Below are positions 52,546 through 62,149 of a stretch of 64,000 nucleotides of DNA, piece after piece. The position numbers were made by a program, and so were the translations under genes. Origin of the DNA: Algoriphagus ornithinivorans (GTDB taxonomy: Bacteria > Bacteroidota > Bacteroidia > Cytophagales > Cyclobacteriaceae); NCBI RefSeq assembly GCF_900115305.1, contig NZ_FOVW01000011.1, positions 62,001 to 126,000 on the forward strand. The letters are read 5' to 3'. Below the pieces are notes generated by a model. That model saw nothing but the letters and a program-made list of their open reading frames with translations, was not told the DNA's origin and searched no databases. The first letter of the stretch is position 1. Every line of letters begins with the position of its first letter.

Positions 52546-53604
52546 TTATCCAAAATTCAGCGAATAATTACCCCCTTTCCTGAAGGCCTGAAGATTGAAT
52601 TTTGGCATGGAGCGATTGGAGAAATATTTCTTTTTAGAGGTGTAAAAAAGTTGGTGAATCATTTCAGCGAGTATCCCTTCTCCTTTCATTCTTCTTCCAA
52701 ACTCTACGTCTTTAACGGATCCCCCATGAAGCTCGGCGATTTGATGCATGACTTTTTGGAATCTATCCGGATAATTTCTTTTTAACCAATCACTAAAAAT
52801 CTCCTCCAATTTTCCATTCAAACGAACCACGGTCATCCCTGCATACCTAGCTCCTCTTTCAGCGCTTGCTTTCAAAATTTCTGGAATTTCTTGGTCATTC
52901 AATCCCGGAATGATGGGAGCATTCATTACTGCAACTGGAACACCAACATTGCTCAACTTTTCAATTATTTGAAGCCGCTTAGAAGCACTGGCAGTTCTGG
53001 GTTCCATTTTCCTCCTCAATTCTTCATTCAAAGAGGTAATCGATATATAGACTTGCACCAAATCCTCCTTCGCTAAGTCTTGCAAAATATCAATATCCCT
53101 TTCTATCAGTGAATTTTTGGTGATAATCCCAACCGGATGCCGATAGCGGGCAAATACTTCTAGCAATTGCCTGGTAATTCCCATTTTCTTCTCAATAGGC
53201 TGATAACAATCCGTATTTCCTGAAAGTGAAATTGGAGCCACCTTCCAGTTTGAACTCAGGATCTGCTTTTCCAACAATCGTGGAGCATCTGGTTTTGCCA
53301 TCAATTGGGTTTCAAAATCTAAACCTGCCGAAAAGCCATAATATTCATGGGAATTTCTTGCATAGCAATAGCTACACCCATGTTCGCATCCTTGATAAGG
53401 ATTCAATGAAAAGCTCAAACCTATATCAGGGCTTTTGACTGGATTGATGATAGTTTTTGGATGCTCCAATCGGATATTGGTTTTTGGAGACAAAATCAAC
53501 TCCTCATCCAAACCTTCCAAATGCTCCGTCACTAAATGCTGTGAAGAAAATCGGTTACCTGTCTGTAATTGGGCTCCCCTACCTTTCCAATGAACTTTTT
53601 CCAT
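52546..53604 (-). CDS. PA0069-family radical SAM protein
   Basis: A 352-residue radical SAM protein of the PA0069/Rv2578c family, related to the spore photoproduct lyase-like group. The cluster cysteines are Cys73, Cys77 and Cys80 (GCEHGCSYCYARNSHEYYG). The body shows SGNTDCYQPIEKKMGITRQL and the PIIPGLNDQEIPEIL motif. The reaction of this family is not known. It converges with the ATP-grasp gene, 22 bp between the stops. Confidence 0.9.
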   Translation of the reverse strand: MEKVHWKGRGAQLQTGNRFSSQHLVTEHLEGLDEELILSPKTNIRLEHPKTIINPVKSPDIGLSFSLNPYQGCEHGCSYCYARNSHEYYGFSAGLDFETQLMAKPDAPRLLEKQILSSNWKVAPISLSGNTDCYQPIEKKMGITRQLLEVFARYRHPVGIITKNSLIERDIDILQDLAKEDLVQVYISITSLNEELRRKMEPRTASASKRLQIIEKLSNVGVPVAVMNAPIIPGLNDQEIPEILKASAERGARYAGMTVVRLNGKLEEIFSDWLKRNYPDRFQKVMHQIAELHGGSVKDVEFGRRMKGEGILAEMIHQLFYTSKKKYFSNRSMPKFNLQAFRKGGNYSLNFG

Positions 53605-53716
53605 GTCAATATTTTTGTCAAAGGCCTAGGTACAGTTTAAGCAAGCAAAAGGAGATTTAAAATTTATTGGCAATAATTGACAGAACTAGAATTGAATAAT
53701 TTTTTTATCGATAATT

Positions 53717-53737
53717 ATTTATTGTTTTTCAATAAAT
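53717..53737. promoter_or_regulatory. candidate operator hairpin of the DUF2975-XRE pair
   Basis: ATTTATTG (53717-53724) and CAATAAAT (53730-53737) form a perfect 8-bp inverted repeat with five T between, 36 bases upstream of the DUF2975 gene. A promoter-like TTTATTTG follows at 53745-53752, so the repeat would overlap the -33 region. This is a natural place for the XRE regulator encoded in the same pair to bind. Inference only. Confidence 0.4.
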
Positions 53738-53773
53738 TTTTTCCTTTATTTGAAAAATTTAAATCAAAAAGTC

Positions 53774-54301
53774 ATGAACAAAATGTTGAAAGCACTCTAC
53801 GTATTAGCTTGGATCCTATTCATAGGGCTTTGCATTAGAACGGGGGTTATATTGGTCACTTTTTTGATCAGCATTGGGATCAATCCGGAAGCATCCTCAA
53901 ATCTATATGAAGGTCTAGATCTCTCTTCCGTAATGGATGCAAACTGGGTTCATTATACCTTGATCACCGGCTTAATTATATCAATTTGGGCTTTGAAGTC
54001 TTGGATGTTATTTGGAGTTATTCAGATTTTTCAAAAATTAAAAATTCAAGATCCCTTTCACTTTTCCATTTCAAAGAAAATTACTCAAATCAGTCACGTG
54101 GCGCTTTTAGTTGGCGTACTGTCGATTCTTTCATTTGCCTATGGGAGATGGCTTGTAGATCAGGGACTAATGCTTAATCATTTTTCAGAAAGTGTTCGGG
54201 GGGGTATGGAATTTCTATTTATGGCAGGGATATTTTATGTGTTTGCTGTGATATTTAGAAGAGGGGTCGAAATACAGCAAGAACATGAATTAACCATCTA
54301 A
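53774..54301 (+). CDS. DUF2975 family membrane protein
   Basis: A 175-residue protein with four membrane segments (near residues 10-30, 55-80, 105-125 and 140-160). I use ATG 53774; an upstream in-frame TTG adds 8 residues. Its family is usually encoded with a small XRE-type regulator, as here 3 bp downstream. The function of DUF2975 proteins is unknown; they may act as membrane sensors or partners of the regulator. Confidence 0.8.
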   Translation: MNKMLKALYVLAWILFIGLCIRTGVILVTFLISIGINPEASSNLYEGLDLSSVMDANWVHYTLITGLIISIWALKSWMLFGVIQIFQKLKIQDPFHFSISKKITQISHVALLVGVLSILSFAYGRWLVDQGLMLNHFSESVRGGMEFLFMAGIFYVFAVIFRRGVEIQQEHELTI

Positions 54302-54304
54302 GCT

Positions 54305-54508
54305 ATGCCTATACAAGTCAATTTGGATGTCATGATGGCTAAAAGAAAAATTTCTTTGAATGAGCTTTCAGAAAAAGTTGAATTAACCTTATCCAATCTT
54401 TCCATCCTCAAAACAGGGAAAGCAAAAGCAATCAGATTCAGTACATTGGAAGCAATTTGTAAAGCCTTGGATTGTCAACCTGGCGATATACTAGAATACA
54501 TTGAATAG
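54305..54508 (+). CDS. XRE/Cro-type HTH regulator
   Basis: A 67-residue HTH protein of the Cro/C1 (YozG-like) type: the DNA-binding helices are in MAKRKISLNELSEKVELTLS and IRFSTLEAICKALDCQPGDI. It consists of the DNA-binding domain alone. It begins 3 bp after the DUF2975 gene, so they are co-expressed, and probably represses its own promoter. Confidence 0.9.
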   Translation: MPIQVNLDVMMAKRKISLNELSEKVELTLSNLSILKTGKAKAIRFSTLEAICKALDCQPGDILEYIE

Positions 54509-54556
54509 CCTTCCTAGCGCGAAAGGACCTGTTTTAACAAAACAATTAGCTATTTA

Positions 54557-54925
54557 ATGTGTTCATTAGGTATGAAATCTATTTTAAAACCTACTGGACG
54601 AATTACACGGAGAAAGTATTTAACACTCTTCATGTTTTTTTATTTCGTCAATATTTTATGCTTAATGAAAGCTTGGGAAGCTTATCAAATTGAAGCTTGG
54701 CCAGCCTTTTTCTCTTTCAGCATCATCTTGATTGCGTCAATAGTTTTATTGTTGATTCAGGCAATTCGAAGATTACATGATATAGGTATGGATTGGAAAT
54801 ATGCCCTCTACTTATTAATTCCGCCACCCATTAATTTTATTGGATTTGTATGGTTAGCCTACAAAGAAGGTCAGGATGGTCCAAACAAATATGGACCTGA
54901 TCCCAGAAAAACAGATATTGTATAA
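54557..54925 (+). CDS. DUF805 family membrane protein
   Basis: A 122-residue inner-membrane protein with three membrane segments. It has the DUF805 pattern: an N-terminal RITRRKYLTLFMFFYFVN, central AIRRLHDIGMDWKY and the ending VWLAYKEGQDGPNKYGPDPR. The first ATG is at 54557; an in-frame ATG at 54572 is an equally good start because it sits right before the conserved part. Function unknown. Confidence 0.85.
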   Translation: MCSLGMKSILKPTGRITRRKYLTLFMFFYFVNILCLMKAWEAYQIEAWPAFFSFSIILIASIVLLLIQAIRRLHDIGMDWKYALYLLIPPPINFIGFVWLAYKEGQDGPNKYGPDPRKTDIV

Positions 54926-54927
54926 AA

Positions 54928-54950
54928 AAAAGGAGCTCGAGGCTCCTTTT
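54928..54950. terminator. bidirectional terminator between the DUF805 and esterase genes
   Basis: AAAAGGAGC (54928-54936) and GCTCCTTTT (54942-54950) form a 9-bp stem with a 5-base loop. T-runs flank on both strands, and two converging genes end on either side, so it can serve both. Confidence 0.88.
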
Positions 54951-54951
54951 C

Positions 54952-56247
54952 TTATTTTTTGGCCTGGGCAGCCATCCATTCCATGATGGTAACAGGCCTC
55001 CCTCCCACTAAAACAGGAGATCCATCCAAACCAGTCCTTGCTTGATTAGCATGAACGTAAATCCAAGACCAATGTCCATTGTAATGGTAATTATCTCCCC
55101 CATAGAATCCGGTAATATCAGTTACATGATCATAAAAGGTAAAATGTACATTTTTAGCTCCAGCCTTCTTTAATCGATCATAAAGTGGCACCACGGTAGA
55201 TTCTGGTTTGGTTACCCCATCATCTTTGGAATGAACAAACCACATGGGAACCTGCTTGATTTTTTGAATATCCTGTTCGGTCACGTACTGAGCGTCATAA
55301 GCAAGAGCGCTGATATATCCAGCAGCGAAATAGTCAGCGTGCTCAAGAATCAATTTTAAGGACATATATCCTCCATTTGAGCAACCCCCAACATAAATTC
55401 TCTTAGCGTCAATTCCAGGATTTGATTTTACGTAATCTTGAATCAAGGCAAACAAAGCCTCATTATAAATATCATTCGTTTGACCACGGGTCATACCCTC
55501 GGCAGCCTGCATCCAGAATGTTGGACTTTGAGGCACCAATACATAAGCACCGGCATCACCAAACAAGGTTTGAATTTCAGGGGAGGCATAATTAGCCGCT
55601 CGGTTTCCCAAAAGAGCTATGGTAGGATCCATCCCTCCTTCACCTCCGCCATGCAGCCAAATTATCAAAGGAGCTTTTTTCCCTTTTGTTTCAGGGCTAA
55701 ATGAGGCATAGGACATGGTCAAATTACCGTACTGAAATTTCCCCTTCAAATCGTATTCATCTACTAAAGGCATGATTTTTCCAGCTGCCTGATTCCAAAC
55801 TTGATTGGTCTTCGAATTAATAATTGTCAGTGAATAATCAATCCAAAAGTTACCACCTCGGTTTCCAACTCTCATATATTGGATTGGAGAGCCTATAGGT
55901 TGAGTTGGGCTCACCTCCAATACCAAAGTGATATGTTTCCCAGATGCTACCCGATTCCCATTTTCATCGGAAACAAAGGCAAAAACCACATCTCTTTCTC
56001 CTGATTTTTGGGATTCCGGAATTTCACCCTGGGAGCTTTCTCTTTTTGCAAAAACTTTAAATTCTGCAGGATTTGCATCAGACACTTCATTCTCTAAAGT
56101 GATAATCACCTGATTGACGGCAGGTCCCCAATCGAACCCTTCAACTACTAGCTTGTAGCTGCCCTCAGAGGACTTTATTTCAGAATTAGGATTGCCATAA
56201 ATCCAATTGCTGAAGAGTAAACAAATAATTAAAAGGCTATTTTTCAT
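54952..56247 (-). CDS. secreted esterase/peptidase-like alpha/beta-hydrolase with N-terminal Ig-like domain
   Basis: A 431-residue exported protein: signal peptide (about 1-19), an N-terminal beta-rich domain (about 30-165) and an alpha/beta-hydrolase domain. The oxyanion strand is PLIIWLHGGGEGG (193-205) and the nucleophile is Ser290 in VGGCSNGGYMS; Asp in HSKDDGVTKPES and His in NYHYNGHWSW complete a plausible triad. It matches feruloyl-esterase/prolyl-oligopeptidase-like secreted enzymes of Bacteroidota. Substrate unknown. It lies 137 bp after the GMC gene on the same strand. Confidence 0.82.
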   Translation of the reverse strand: MKNSLLIICLLFSNWIYGNPNSEIKSSEGSYKLVVEGFDWGPAVNQVIITLENEVSDANPAEFKVFAKRESSQGEIPESQKSGERDVVFAFVSDENGNRVASGKHITLVLEVSPTQPIGSPIQYMRVGNRGGNFWIDYSLTIINSKTNQVWNQAAGKIMPLVDEYDLKGKFQYGNLTMSYASFSPETKGKKAPLIIWLHGGGEGGMDPTIALLGNRAANYASPEIQTLFGDAGAYVLVPQSPTFWMQAAEGMTRGQTNDIYNEALFALIQDYVKSNPGIDAKRIYVGGCSNGGYMSLKLILEHADYFAAGYISALAYDAQYVTEQDIQKIKQVPMWFVHSKDDGVTKPESTVVPLYDRLKKAGAKNVHFTFYDHVTDITGFYGGDNYHYNGHWSWIYVHANQARTGLDGSPVLVGGRPVTIMEWMAAQAKK

Positions 56248-56384
56248 GGTTTATATAGGTTTTGGGTGTAATACTCCCAGCTATTTAACCAATTCCTGAA
56301 AAACTTCCCTTTAAAATTATATCAGTGGAAAATTTGAATGCAATATCAATTCTTGGCTTGTAGCTTACAGATAAGGAAAAGGAA

Positions 56385-58076
56385 TTAAGATAAATTTCCT
56401 TTCTTCAATTCTTTAACAGCATGATCTACTGCTCGGGCTGTGAGTGCCATATAGGTTATGGAAGGATTCTGAGTTCCTGTGGAGGTCATACACGCTCCAT
56501 CAGTTACGAAGACGTTTGGCGCATGGTGCATTTGATTAAATTCATTGAGCAAAGAAGTTTGGGGATCTCGCCCCATTCTCACTCCTCCCATCTCATGTAT
56601 ATCCAAACCAGGAGCTTGCTTGCTATCAGATTTTCTAATATTCACACAGCCTGCCTTTTCCAGCATTTCCTCTCCCTGCTGATGAAAATCCTGTAGAATT
56701 TTCTCATCATTTTCATCATAATCCACACTAACCTGTAGCAAAGGTATACCCCATTCGTCTTTTTGATCCTTACTCAAGCTCACTTGATTACTTTCCTTTG
56801 GAATAGTTTCTCCTTGCATCATCATAAAAACATTCCAAGGACCAGGTTGAGTATTGGCTTTTTTAAATTCGGCGCCAAATCCTCTCACATCTGCATGACC
56901 AAAACCAGAACGGCCGGCAGAGTAAAAAGTCATATATCCTCTAAGGAAATCCATTTCCTGCTTCTTCACATTTCTAAAATTCGGCATCATGACCGCAGTT
57001 GGTCTTCTGCCAAAATAGTATTGATCTTCAAAGCCTTCATACTTGGCTGAGATAGTTCCTCTATAGTTATGAAACGCAATATATTTCCCTAAAACCCCAC
57101 TTTCATTACCCAGTCCTTCTGGAAACCTTCTGGAAGTGCTATTCATTAAAATCAAATTGGTATTCAAAGCCGATGCATTCAAAAAAATGATTTTGGCAAA
57201 ATAATCTTTCTCCTCCTTTGTAATCCTGTCAATCACTTTGACTCCGACCGCTTTTCCCTTTTCCTCATCCCAAATCACAGAATGAACCACGGAGTCAGGC
57301 CTTAAGGTCAAATTACCGGTTTTTGCTGCCCAAGGTAAAGTAGAAGAATTACTGCTAAAATATCCTCCAAAAGGACAGCCTCTGTAGCACTGATTTCTTG
57401 CCATACATTGCCCCCTCCCTTGAGCTAGGTGTTGCTCTTTGGGTTGTGTTAGATGTGCGCACCTACCTATGATGAATTTTCTATCTTGATAGGCTTGATT
57501 AACCCGCTGTTGTATCTCTTTTTCAACACAATTCATCTCCCAAGCTGGCAAAAACTCTCCATCCGGTAAGGTATCTAATCCTTCATAACTTCCTGAAATA
57601 CCGACAAATCGCTCCACATAGCTGTACCAAGGTGCCACATCTTCGTAGCGAATAGGCCAATCAACTGCAAAACCATCTCTGCCTGGCCCTTCAAAGTCAT
57701 ATGCACTCCAACGTTGAGTCTGTCTAGCCCAAATCAAAGATTTGCCACCCACTTGATAGCCCCGAATCCAATCGAAGGGCTTTTCCTGTATATAGGGATG
57801 ATCTGAATCTTTGACAAAAAAATGCTCAGTATCCTCTTTGTAAGCATAGCAACGATTCACCACGGGATTTTTCACCTTATCCTCCCTCGGAATCTGATTT
57901 CTGTGAGGCATGTCCCACACTGATGCTGTCATGGTGGGATAGTCCTTTAAGTGCTGAACATCCCTACCTCTTTCTAAGACCAAGGTTTTCAATCCCTTTT
58001 CGCAAAGTTCTTTAGCTGCCCATCCTCCGGATATCCCAGAACCAACTACTATAGCATCAAATTCATTACTTTTCAT
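56385..58076 (-). CDS. GMC family oxidoreductase
   Basis: A 563-residue FAD-dependent oxidoreductase. The FAD motif VVGSGISGGWAAKELCEKGL (10-29) is followed by the GMC signatures QVGGKSLIWARQTQRWSAYD and, near the C terminus, FVTDGACMTSTGTQNPSITY with ITYMALTARAVDH. No signal peptide is visible. Relatives oxidise sugar or polyol alcohols. A gluconate-dehydrogenase-like subunit 3 gene often sits next to such genes but is absent here. Confidence 0.88.
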   Translation of the reverse strand: MKSNEFDAIVVGSGISGGWAAKELCEKGLKTLVLERGRDVQHLKDYPTMTASVWDMPHRNQIPREDKVKNPVVNRCYAYKEDTEHFFVKDSDHPYIQEKPFDWIRGYQVGGKSLIWARQTQRWSAYDFEGPGRDGFAVDWPIRYEDVAPWYSYVERFVGISGSYEGLDTLPDGEFLPAWEMNCVEKEIQQRVNQAYQDRKFIIGRCAHLTQPKEQHLAQGRGQCMARNQCYRGCPFGGYFSSNSSTLPWAAKTGNLTLRPDSVVHSVIWDEEKGKAVGVKVIDRITKEEKDYFAKIIFLNASALNTNLILMNSTSRRFPEGLGNESGVLGKYIAFHNYRGTISAKYEGFEDQYYFGRRPTAVMMPNFRNVKKQEMDFLRGYMTFYSAGRSGFGHADVRGFGAEFKKANTQPGPWNVFMMMQGETIPKESNQVSLSKDQKDEWGIPLLQVSVDYDENDEKILQDFHQQGEEMLEKAGCVNIRKSDSKQAPGLDIHEMGGVRMGRDPQTSLLNEFNQMHHAPNVFVTDGACMTSTGTQNPSITYMALTARAVDHAVKELKKGNLS

Positions 58077-58149
58077 AATCGAAAAATAATGATTTCTACT
58101 TCATCTTTTACAATTTTTTTAAAAAACTATACTTATGAATGGAGATGCA

Positions 58150-58196
58150 AAAAATAAAAAAAAGTCCCATCTCCTAAGGCTTAGGAAATGGGACTT
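58150..58196 (-). terminator. strong terminator of the ABC permease gene
   Basis: The arms at 58162-58178 and 58180-58196 pair over about 17 bp with one mismatch (the tip unpairs to a small loop). On the minus strand a T-rich tract follows (plus-strand A-run from about 58150). It lies just after the stop of the ABC permease gene. Confidence 0.92.
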
Positions 58197-58212
58197 GAAA
58201 GAACAAATTCGA

Positions 58213-59457
58213 TTATTCGTATCTCAAGGATTCGATAGGGTCAAGTTTACTCGCTTTGAAAGCAGGGAAGTAACCGGACAATAACCCTACAACAATGCAT
58301 ATAATAAAGGCGATAAACATCCAAAGCCAAGGAACCAAGAATCCTCCAGGTCCAATCGCATTAGCAATGACATTTCCGATTGCTATACCGAGAATTACCC
58401 CAAAGATTCCACCTAGCACACAAATCATAATTGCTTCTATCAAAAATTGCTGACGGATCCTCAGTGGAGTAGCTCCTAAGGCTTTTCTAATACCTATCTC
58501 ACGGGTCCTCTCTGTAACAGAAACCAGCATGATATTCATCAGTCCGATGGAGGCTCCCAAAAGGGTAATGAATCCGATACCAAATCCGCCGATTCTCAAA
58601 TATCCGGCAACTTCCTCAAGACTTTCCGCTACCGATTGACTTTTTGTGAGGTCAAAGGAGTTCTCAGCAGTTACTCTATCCTGACGGATTTTTCTCATCA
58701 TCCCAATTGCCTGACCCATTTCGTAATCGATACGCTCAGGGCCGGAAGCAACAGCAGTAACATTGTAATTGAAAACGCCTCTTTGGTCAAGTCTTGCAGC
58801 ATTCTCTATAGGAATTAAAACCTGTCTGTCTGCTCCTTGATCCTGCCCTACTCCACCTTGCTTTTCCAATACTCCTACAATGGTGTAAGGCTTTCCGAAA
58901 AAGCTGATTTTTTGATTGATAGGATCTTCATTTGATTCAAAAAGAGTTTCCTGAATTTCTTTTCCTATGATACATACGTTATTTCCGTATCGTATTTCCA
59001 GATTGGAAAAATTTCTACCTTCTTCGAGCTTGATTGCTTTTATGCTCAGGTAATTTTCATCCACACCTCTAATTCTCGTATTCGGATTGGTGGTTTCGGA
59101 ACCTCTTTTTATCTCAGCGGCGCGACTGACTGTAGTTTCCACTGTAGATATTCCGATAGAACTATATTCCTGCTTGAAATCTTGCACTTCTCGGAAAGAC
59201 AATTTGGGATAGGTTTTCTCCTCTTTTCCATCTTGAATAGCTCGTCCCCCACTGAAACCTTTGTTTCTTACATCAAAAGTATTGGCTCCCAAACCAGAAA
59301 AGCTTTCTGCAATTTGAGACTTTATTCCATCGATGGCAGTCAACATCCCTACAAGAGAGGATATACCAATTGCTATAATTGCACCGGTCAGGATAGTCCT
59401 TAGAATATTAACTTGAACAGACTTTAGGGCTTCCCTTATATTTTCGATCAAATTCAT
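58213..59457 (-). CDS. MacB/FtsX-type ABC transporter permease
   Basis: A 414-residue permease of the MacB type. It has one N-terminal membrane segment (about 20-42, [19 protein letters not shown]), a large periplasmic MacB-PCD domain, and three C-terminal membrane segments forming the FtsX domain ([40 protein letters not shown]; the last segment near 375-400). The ATPase partner is not next to it. It could pump lipoproteins, antimicrobials or other periplasmic substrates. Confidence 0.9.
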   Translation of the reverse strand: MNLIENIREALKSVQVNILRTILTGAIIAIGISSLVGMLTAIDGIKSQIAESFSGLGANTFDVRNKGFSGGRAIQDGKEEKTYPKLSFREVQDFKQEYSSIGISTVETTVSRAAEIKRGSETTNPNTRIRGVDENYLSIKAIKLEEGRNFSNLEIRYGNNVCIIGKEIQETLFESNEDPINQKISFFGKPYTIVGVLEKQGGVGQDQGADRQVLIPIENAARLDQRGVFNYNVTAVASGPERIDYEMGQAIGMMRKIRQDRVTAENSFDLTKSQSVAESLEEVAGYLRIGGFGIGFITLLGASIGLMNIMLVSVTERTREIGIRKALGATPLRIRQQFLIEAIMICVLGGIFGVILGIAIGNVIANAIGPGGFLVPWLWMFIAFIICIVVGLLSGYFPAFKASKLDPIESLRYE

Positions 59458-59583
59458 GTATTGTTCGAATTAGAACAGATTTTTAGAAAAAACTCATTTA
59501 TGATTCTTAATAATAAGCAATTCGCTTTTAAAAAAAATTTGAGAGTCCAAATATTCAGATTCAACTTCCACTTCCAGTATTTT

Positions 59584-60204
59584 TCAATGCATTCTATCCC
59601 CTCTCAACTCCATTTCTTTTAGGATACTTGCTTCATAATCCAGCCATTCTTGCCACCGCTGATTGACATATTCAGGATCATGAAATTTTCTGGCCATTTC
59701 TATGAAAGTAACGTAATGCCCAGCCTCAGAAATCATCAACTCGTAATAAAACTTTTTCAGCTCCTCATCCTGAATATGCTTGGATAAAAGCTTAAAACGC
59801 TCACAACTCCTTGCTTCGATCAAAGCATTCAATAATAAATGCTCCGTCAACTGTTGTTTCCTACTTCCACCTTTTTTGACAAATCCATTGAGTTTGATGA
59901 CATATTCATCCTTTCTAGGAAAACCAAACTTCATGTTTCTCTTCCGCAACTGCTCCATAACCCGTTCAAAATGTCCCCATTCTTCTGCGACTATTGGAGT
60001 CAAGGTATCCACCAACTCGTCCAAGTCAGGATATCGCAAAATCAAACTGATACAGGAAGAGGCCGCCTTTTGCTCACAATAAGCATGATCCACCAAAATA
60101 TCCTCGATCTGCATTTCTGCAATCCCAACCCACCTTGGATCTGTGGGTAGTTTGAGATGTAACATTTTCTGTCTTGTACTTTCTTCCCAGCTCATATCAG
60201 TCAA
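59584..60204 (-). CDS. miaE: tRNA-(ms2io6A)-hydroxylase MiaE
   Basis: A 206-residue diiron protein of the MiaE family, which hydroxylates the isopentenyl group of ms2i6A37 in tRNA. Two Glu-x-x-His motifs typical of the four-helix diiron site are visible in EEWGHFERVMEQL and SEAGHYVTFIEM, with other carboxylates in DHAYCEQKAASSCI and EARSCERFKLLSK. It overlaps the porin gene by 8 bp, the last gene of the lpxK-porin-miaE unit. With MtaB at 47252, two tRNA-37 modification genes lie in the window. Confidence 0.9.
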   Translation of the reverse strand: MTDMSWEESTRQKMLHLKLPTDPRWVGIAEMQIEDILVDHAYCEQKAASSCISLILRYPDLDELVDTLTPIVAEEWGHFERVMEQLRKRNMKFGFPRKDEYVIKLNGFVKKGGSRKQQLTEHLLLNALIEARSCERFKLLSKHIQDEELKKFYYELMISEAGHYVTFIEMARKFHDPEYVNQRWQEWLDYEASILKEMELRGDRMH

Positions 60205-62149
60205 ATAAATACCAGGTAATTCCTAGGTCAATAAATGATTTGTAGCCGGTGTAGTCAGGTGTGACAAAATATCCTTCCCGATTCATCAAACCGGCGTTTA
60301 AATGATTGTATTTTAATAGAACTCTTGTTCTGTTGATTCTGAAATTCAGGAAAATATCTGCCACTGGGTAGGCAAATACCTCGAAGCTATTTTGCAGGTG
60401 AAATTGCTGATGAGCAGTAAAATAAGCATTTGCAAAGTAGCTGGACTTGTATCTCACATCCACACCAAATTGGATGAAAATATTTTCATCAAATGCAGGA
60501 CTGTCAAAGTAAAAACGGGTATTTCCGAATACTTCAGGGATTCTAAAAGCATCAGATGCCTCTCCTGTAACAGACGTGATAATAACCTCTGTATCCCATT
60601 TGAATTTCTCCCCTATTTGTATAGAGGATTGAATACCGGGCATCAAAATAAAAGCTTCACCTCCTGCCTGCTCGGGCACTCTCTGCTCGTTGAAAAAGAC
60701 GTAATTATTGATCCGGCTAATGGTTAATGAAGGCCTGATTTTGACTTTTTCCAAATCAACTTTCAAGGTTCCCTTCACTTGATCTACACCAGTGTTGGAA
60801 AAATCATTATTCCAGGCATAATGATTCCCCGCATAAACCTGCTGAAGCGAGGTGGGCTTATAAAGTGCTTTAGTATACTCCAGATCCAAGTAGGGGGATT
60901 TAAATACCCCATGCAGCCTGAATGCTCCCGGGATAAGGTATTCACCATCAGCACTCACACTCCATTTCTCAGAAATTTTTCCAATCAATTCCCCACCTAT
61001 GTATAATTCATTAAAGGTGTTAGGAGAATTAAAAAACGGACTTCTCATCCTACCATTCCTCAATCGGGTAAATGCATTGTAATAAAAGCCTCCAAAGGTC
61101 CCTTTGAAGCCGAACTCATTTCTCCACTCAGCAAAATCATTGAAATTTCTTGTGGTATCCTGTTCATTCAGTCTGGTGCTGGGATAATACAGGGAATCAC
61201 TGTTAGTTAAAGGAGCATCAAAAACCAAATCTTGCTTCCTTCTGTCAAAAATATGATAGATCTGTAGCCCGTCTTTCACCTTATATTCATGATAGAAGTG
61301 ATAGTCCTGCCTCAAATCTCTGGCTTGGGAGGTTCTCAGCCAAACTTTCGCATCCTCATAGGTGAAATAAACCGAGGTAGAATCCACTTCAGGAGGTATA
61401 ATCCCTCCGATCTCATTGACCACATGACGCATTCGGGAGAAATTCCCCAAGAACCAATATTTCCCGTCTTCAGATCTATAATTCGTATGGATAGAATAAG
61501 TGGTTTGATCCACCATGTTATCATCTCTAGCTGTAGGATTGAGGGTTTTTCTTACCCGCATGGTGTGAAAATCAAAACCTATATTCCATCTTGGGTTGAC
61601 ATTTCTGGCAAATTTGATATCCAACATATTTCGGTTTCCGCCCCCGAAAAAAGCTGACATCTCAGTAAATGGAGATTTGGTATCGAAATAGCGATTGTTG
61701 GAAGGATCTGTGTAATAGATATCATAGGCATGAAAGCCTGAAGTAGTACCGATTAACTCTGGAACCTGATAAAAAACCGGGGTAGCCGCACTACCAATAT
61801 TACCTAAATCCTGATACTTCCAGCCACTTTTAGCTACTGGATCATAATTGTGAAAATTGGTCAAGGAAGTATCCTGAGGGTATAGGGTCAGGCTATTTCG
61901 CTTAATGTCTTTTTCGAAATAAAATAAGGCTGTGGTGGGACCAAAAACCATCTTGGTACTATCATCCAACAAGGTTCTTCGACCATTTTCTTCCTCTTGA
62001 TTTTCTCCTTCTTGCACCGTTCTCTGGTTGACCCGCTGATTGGGATTTTGAACTTGCCTCCCATTGGTTGGAATAGGGCGCTGTGCCTCAGCAGAGCCAG
62101 CCAAGAGAAGCACCCAAAAAAAGCATATTCCTAATAGAAATTTATTCAC
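60197..62149 (-). CDS. putative-porin family outer-membrane protein
   Basis: A 650-residue exported protein with a signal peptide (about 1-22) and an early Gln/Asn/Arg-rich linker (about 23-60). Then comes a barrel of many amphipathic strands, opening with FGPTTALFYFEKDIKRNSLT and closing with DYTGYKSFIDLGITWYLF with a C-terminal aromatic pair. It belongs to the putative-porin family common in Bacteroidota. Pore specificity is unknown. It overlaps lpxK by 4 bp and miaE by 8 bp. Confidence 0.85.
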   Translation of the reverse strand: MNKFLLGICFFWVLLLAGSAEAQRPIPTNGRQVQNPNQRVNQRTVQEGENQEEENGRRTLLDDSTKMVFGPTTALFYFEKDIKRNSLTLYPQDTSLTNFHNYDPVAKSGWKYQDLGNIGSAATPVFYQVPELIGTTSGFHAYDIYYTDPSNNRYFDTKSPFTEMSAFFGGGNRNMLDIKFARNVNPRWNIGFDFHTMRVRKTLNPTARDDNMVDQTTYSIHTNYRSEDGKYWFLGNFSRMRHVVNEIGGIIPPEVDSTSVYFTYEDAKVWLRTSQARDLRQDYHFYHEYKVKDGLQIYHIFDRRKQDLVFDAPLTNSDSLYYPSTRLNEQDTTRNFNDFAEWRNEFGFKGTFGGFYYNAFTRLRNGRMRSPFFNSPNTFNELYIGGELIGKISEKWSVSADGEYLIPGAFRLHGVFKSPYLDLEYTKALYKPTSLQQVYAGNHYAWNNDFSNTGVDQVKGTLKVDLEKVKIRPSLTISRINNYVFFNEQRVPEQAGGEAFILMPGIQSSIQIGEKFKWDTEVIITSVTGEASDAFRIPEVFGNTRFYFDSPAFDENIFIQFGVDVRYKSSYFANAYFTAHQQFHLQNSFEVFAYPVADIFLNFRINRTRVLLKYNHLNAGLMNREGYFVTPDYTGYKSFIDLGITWYLFD

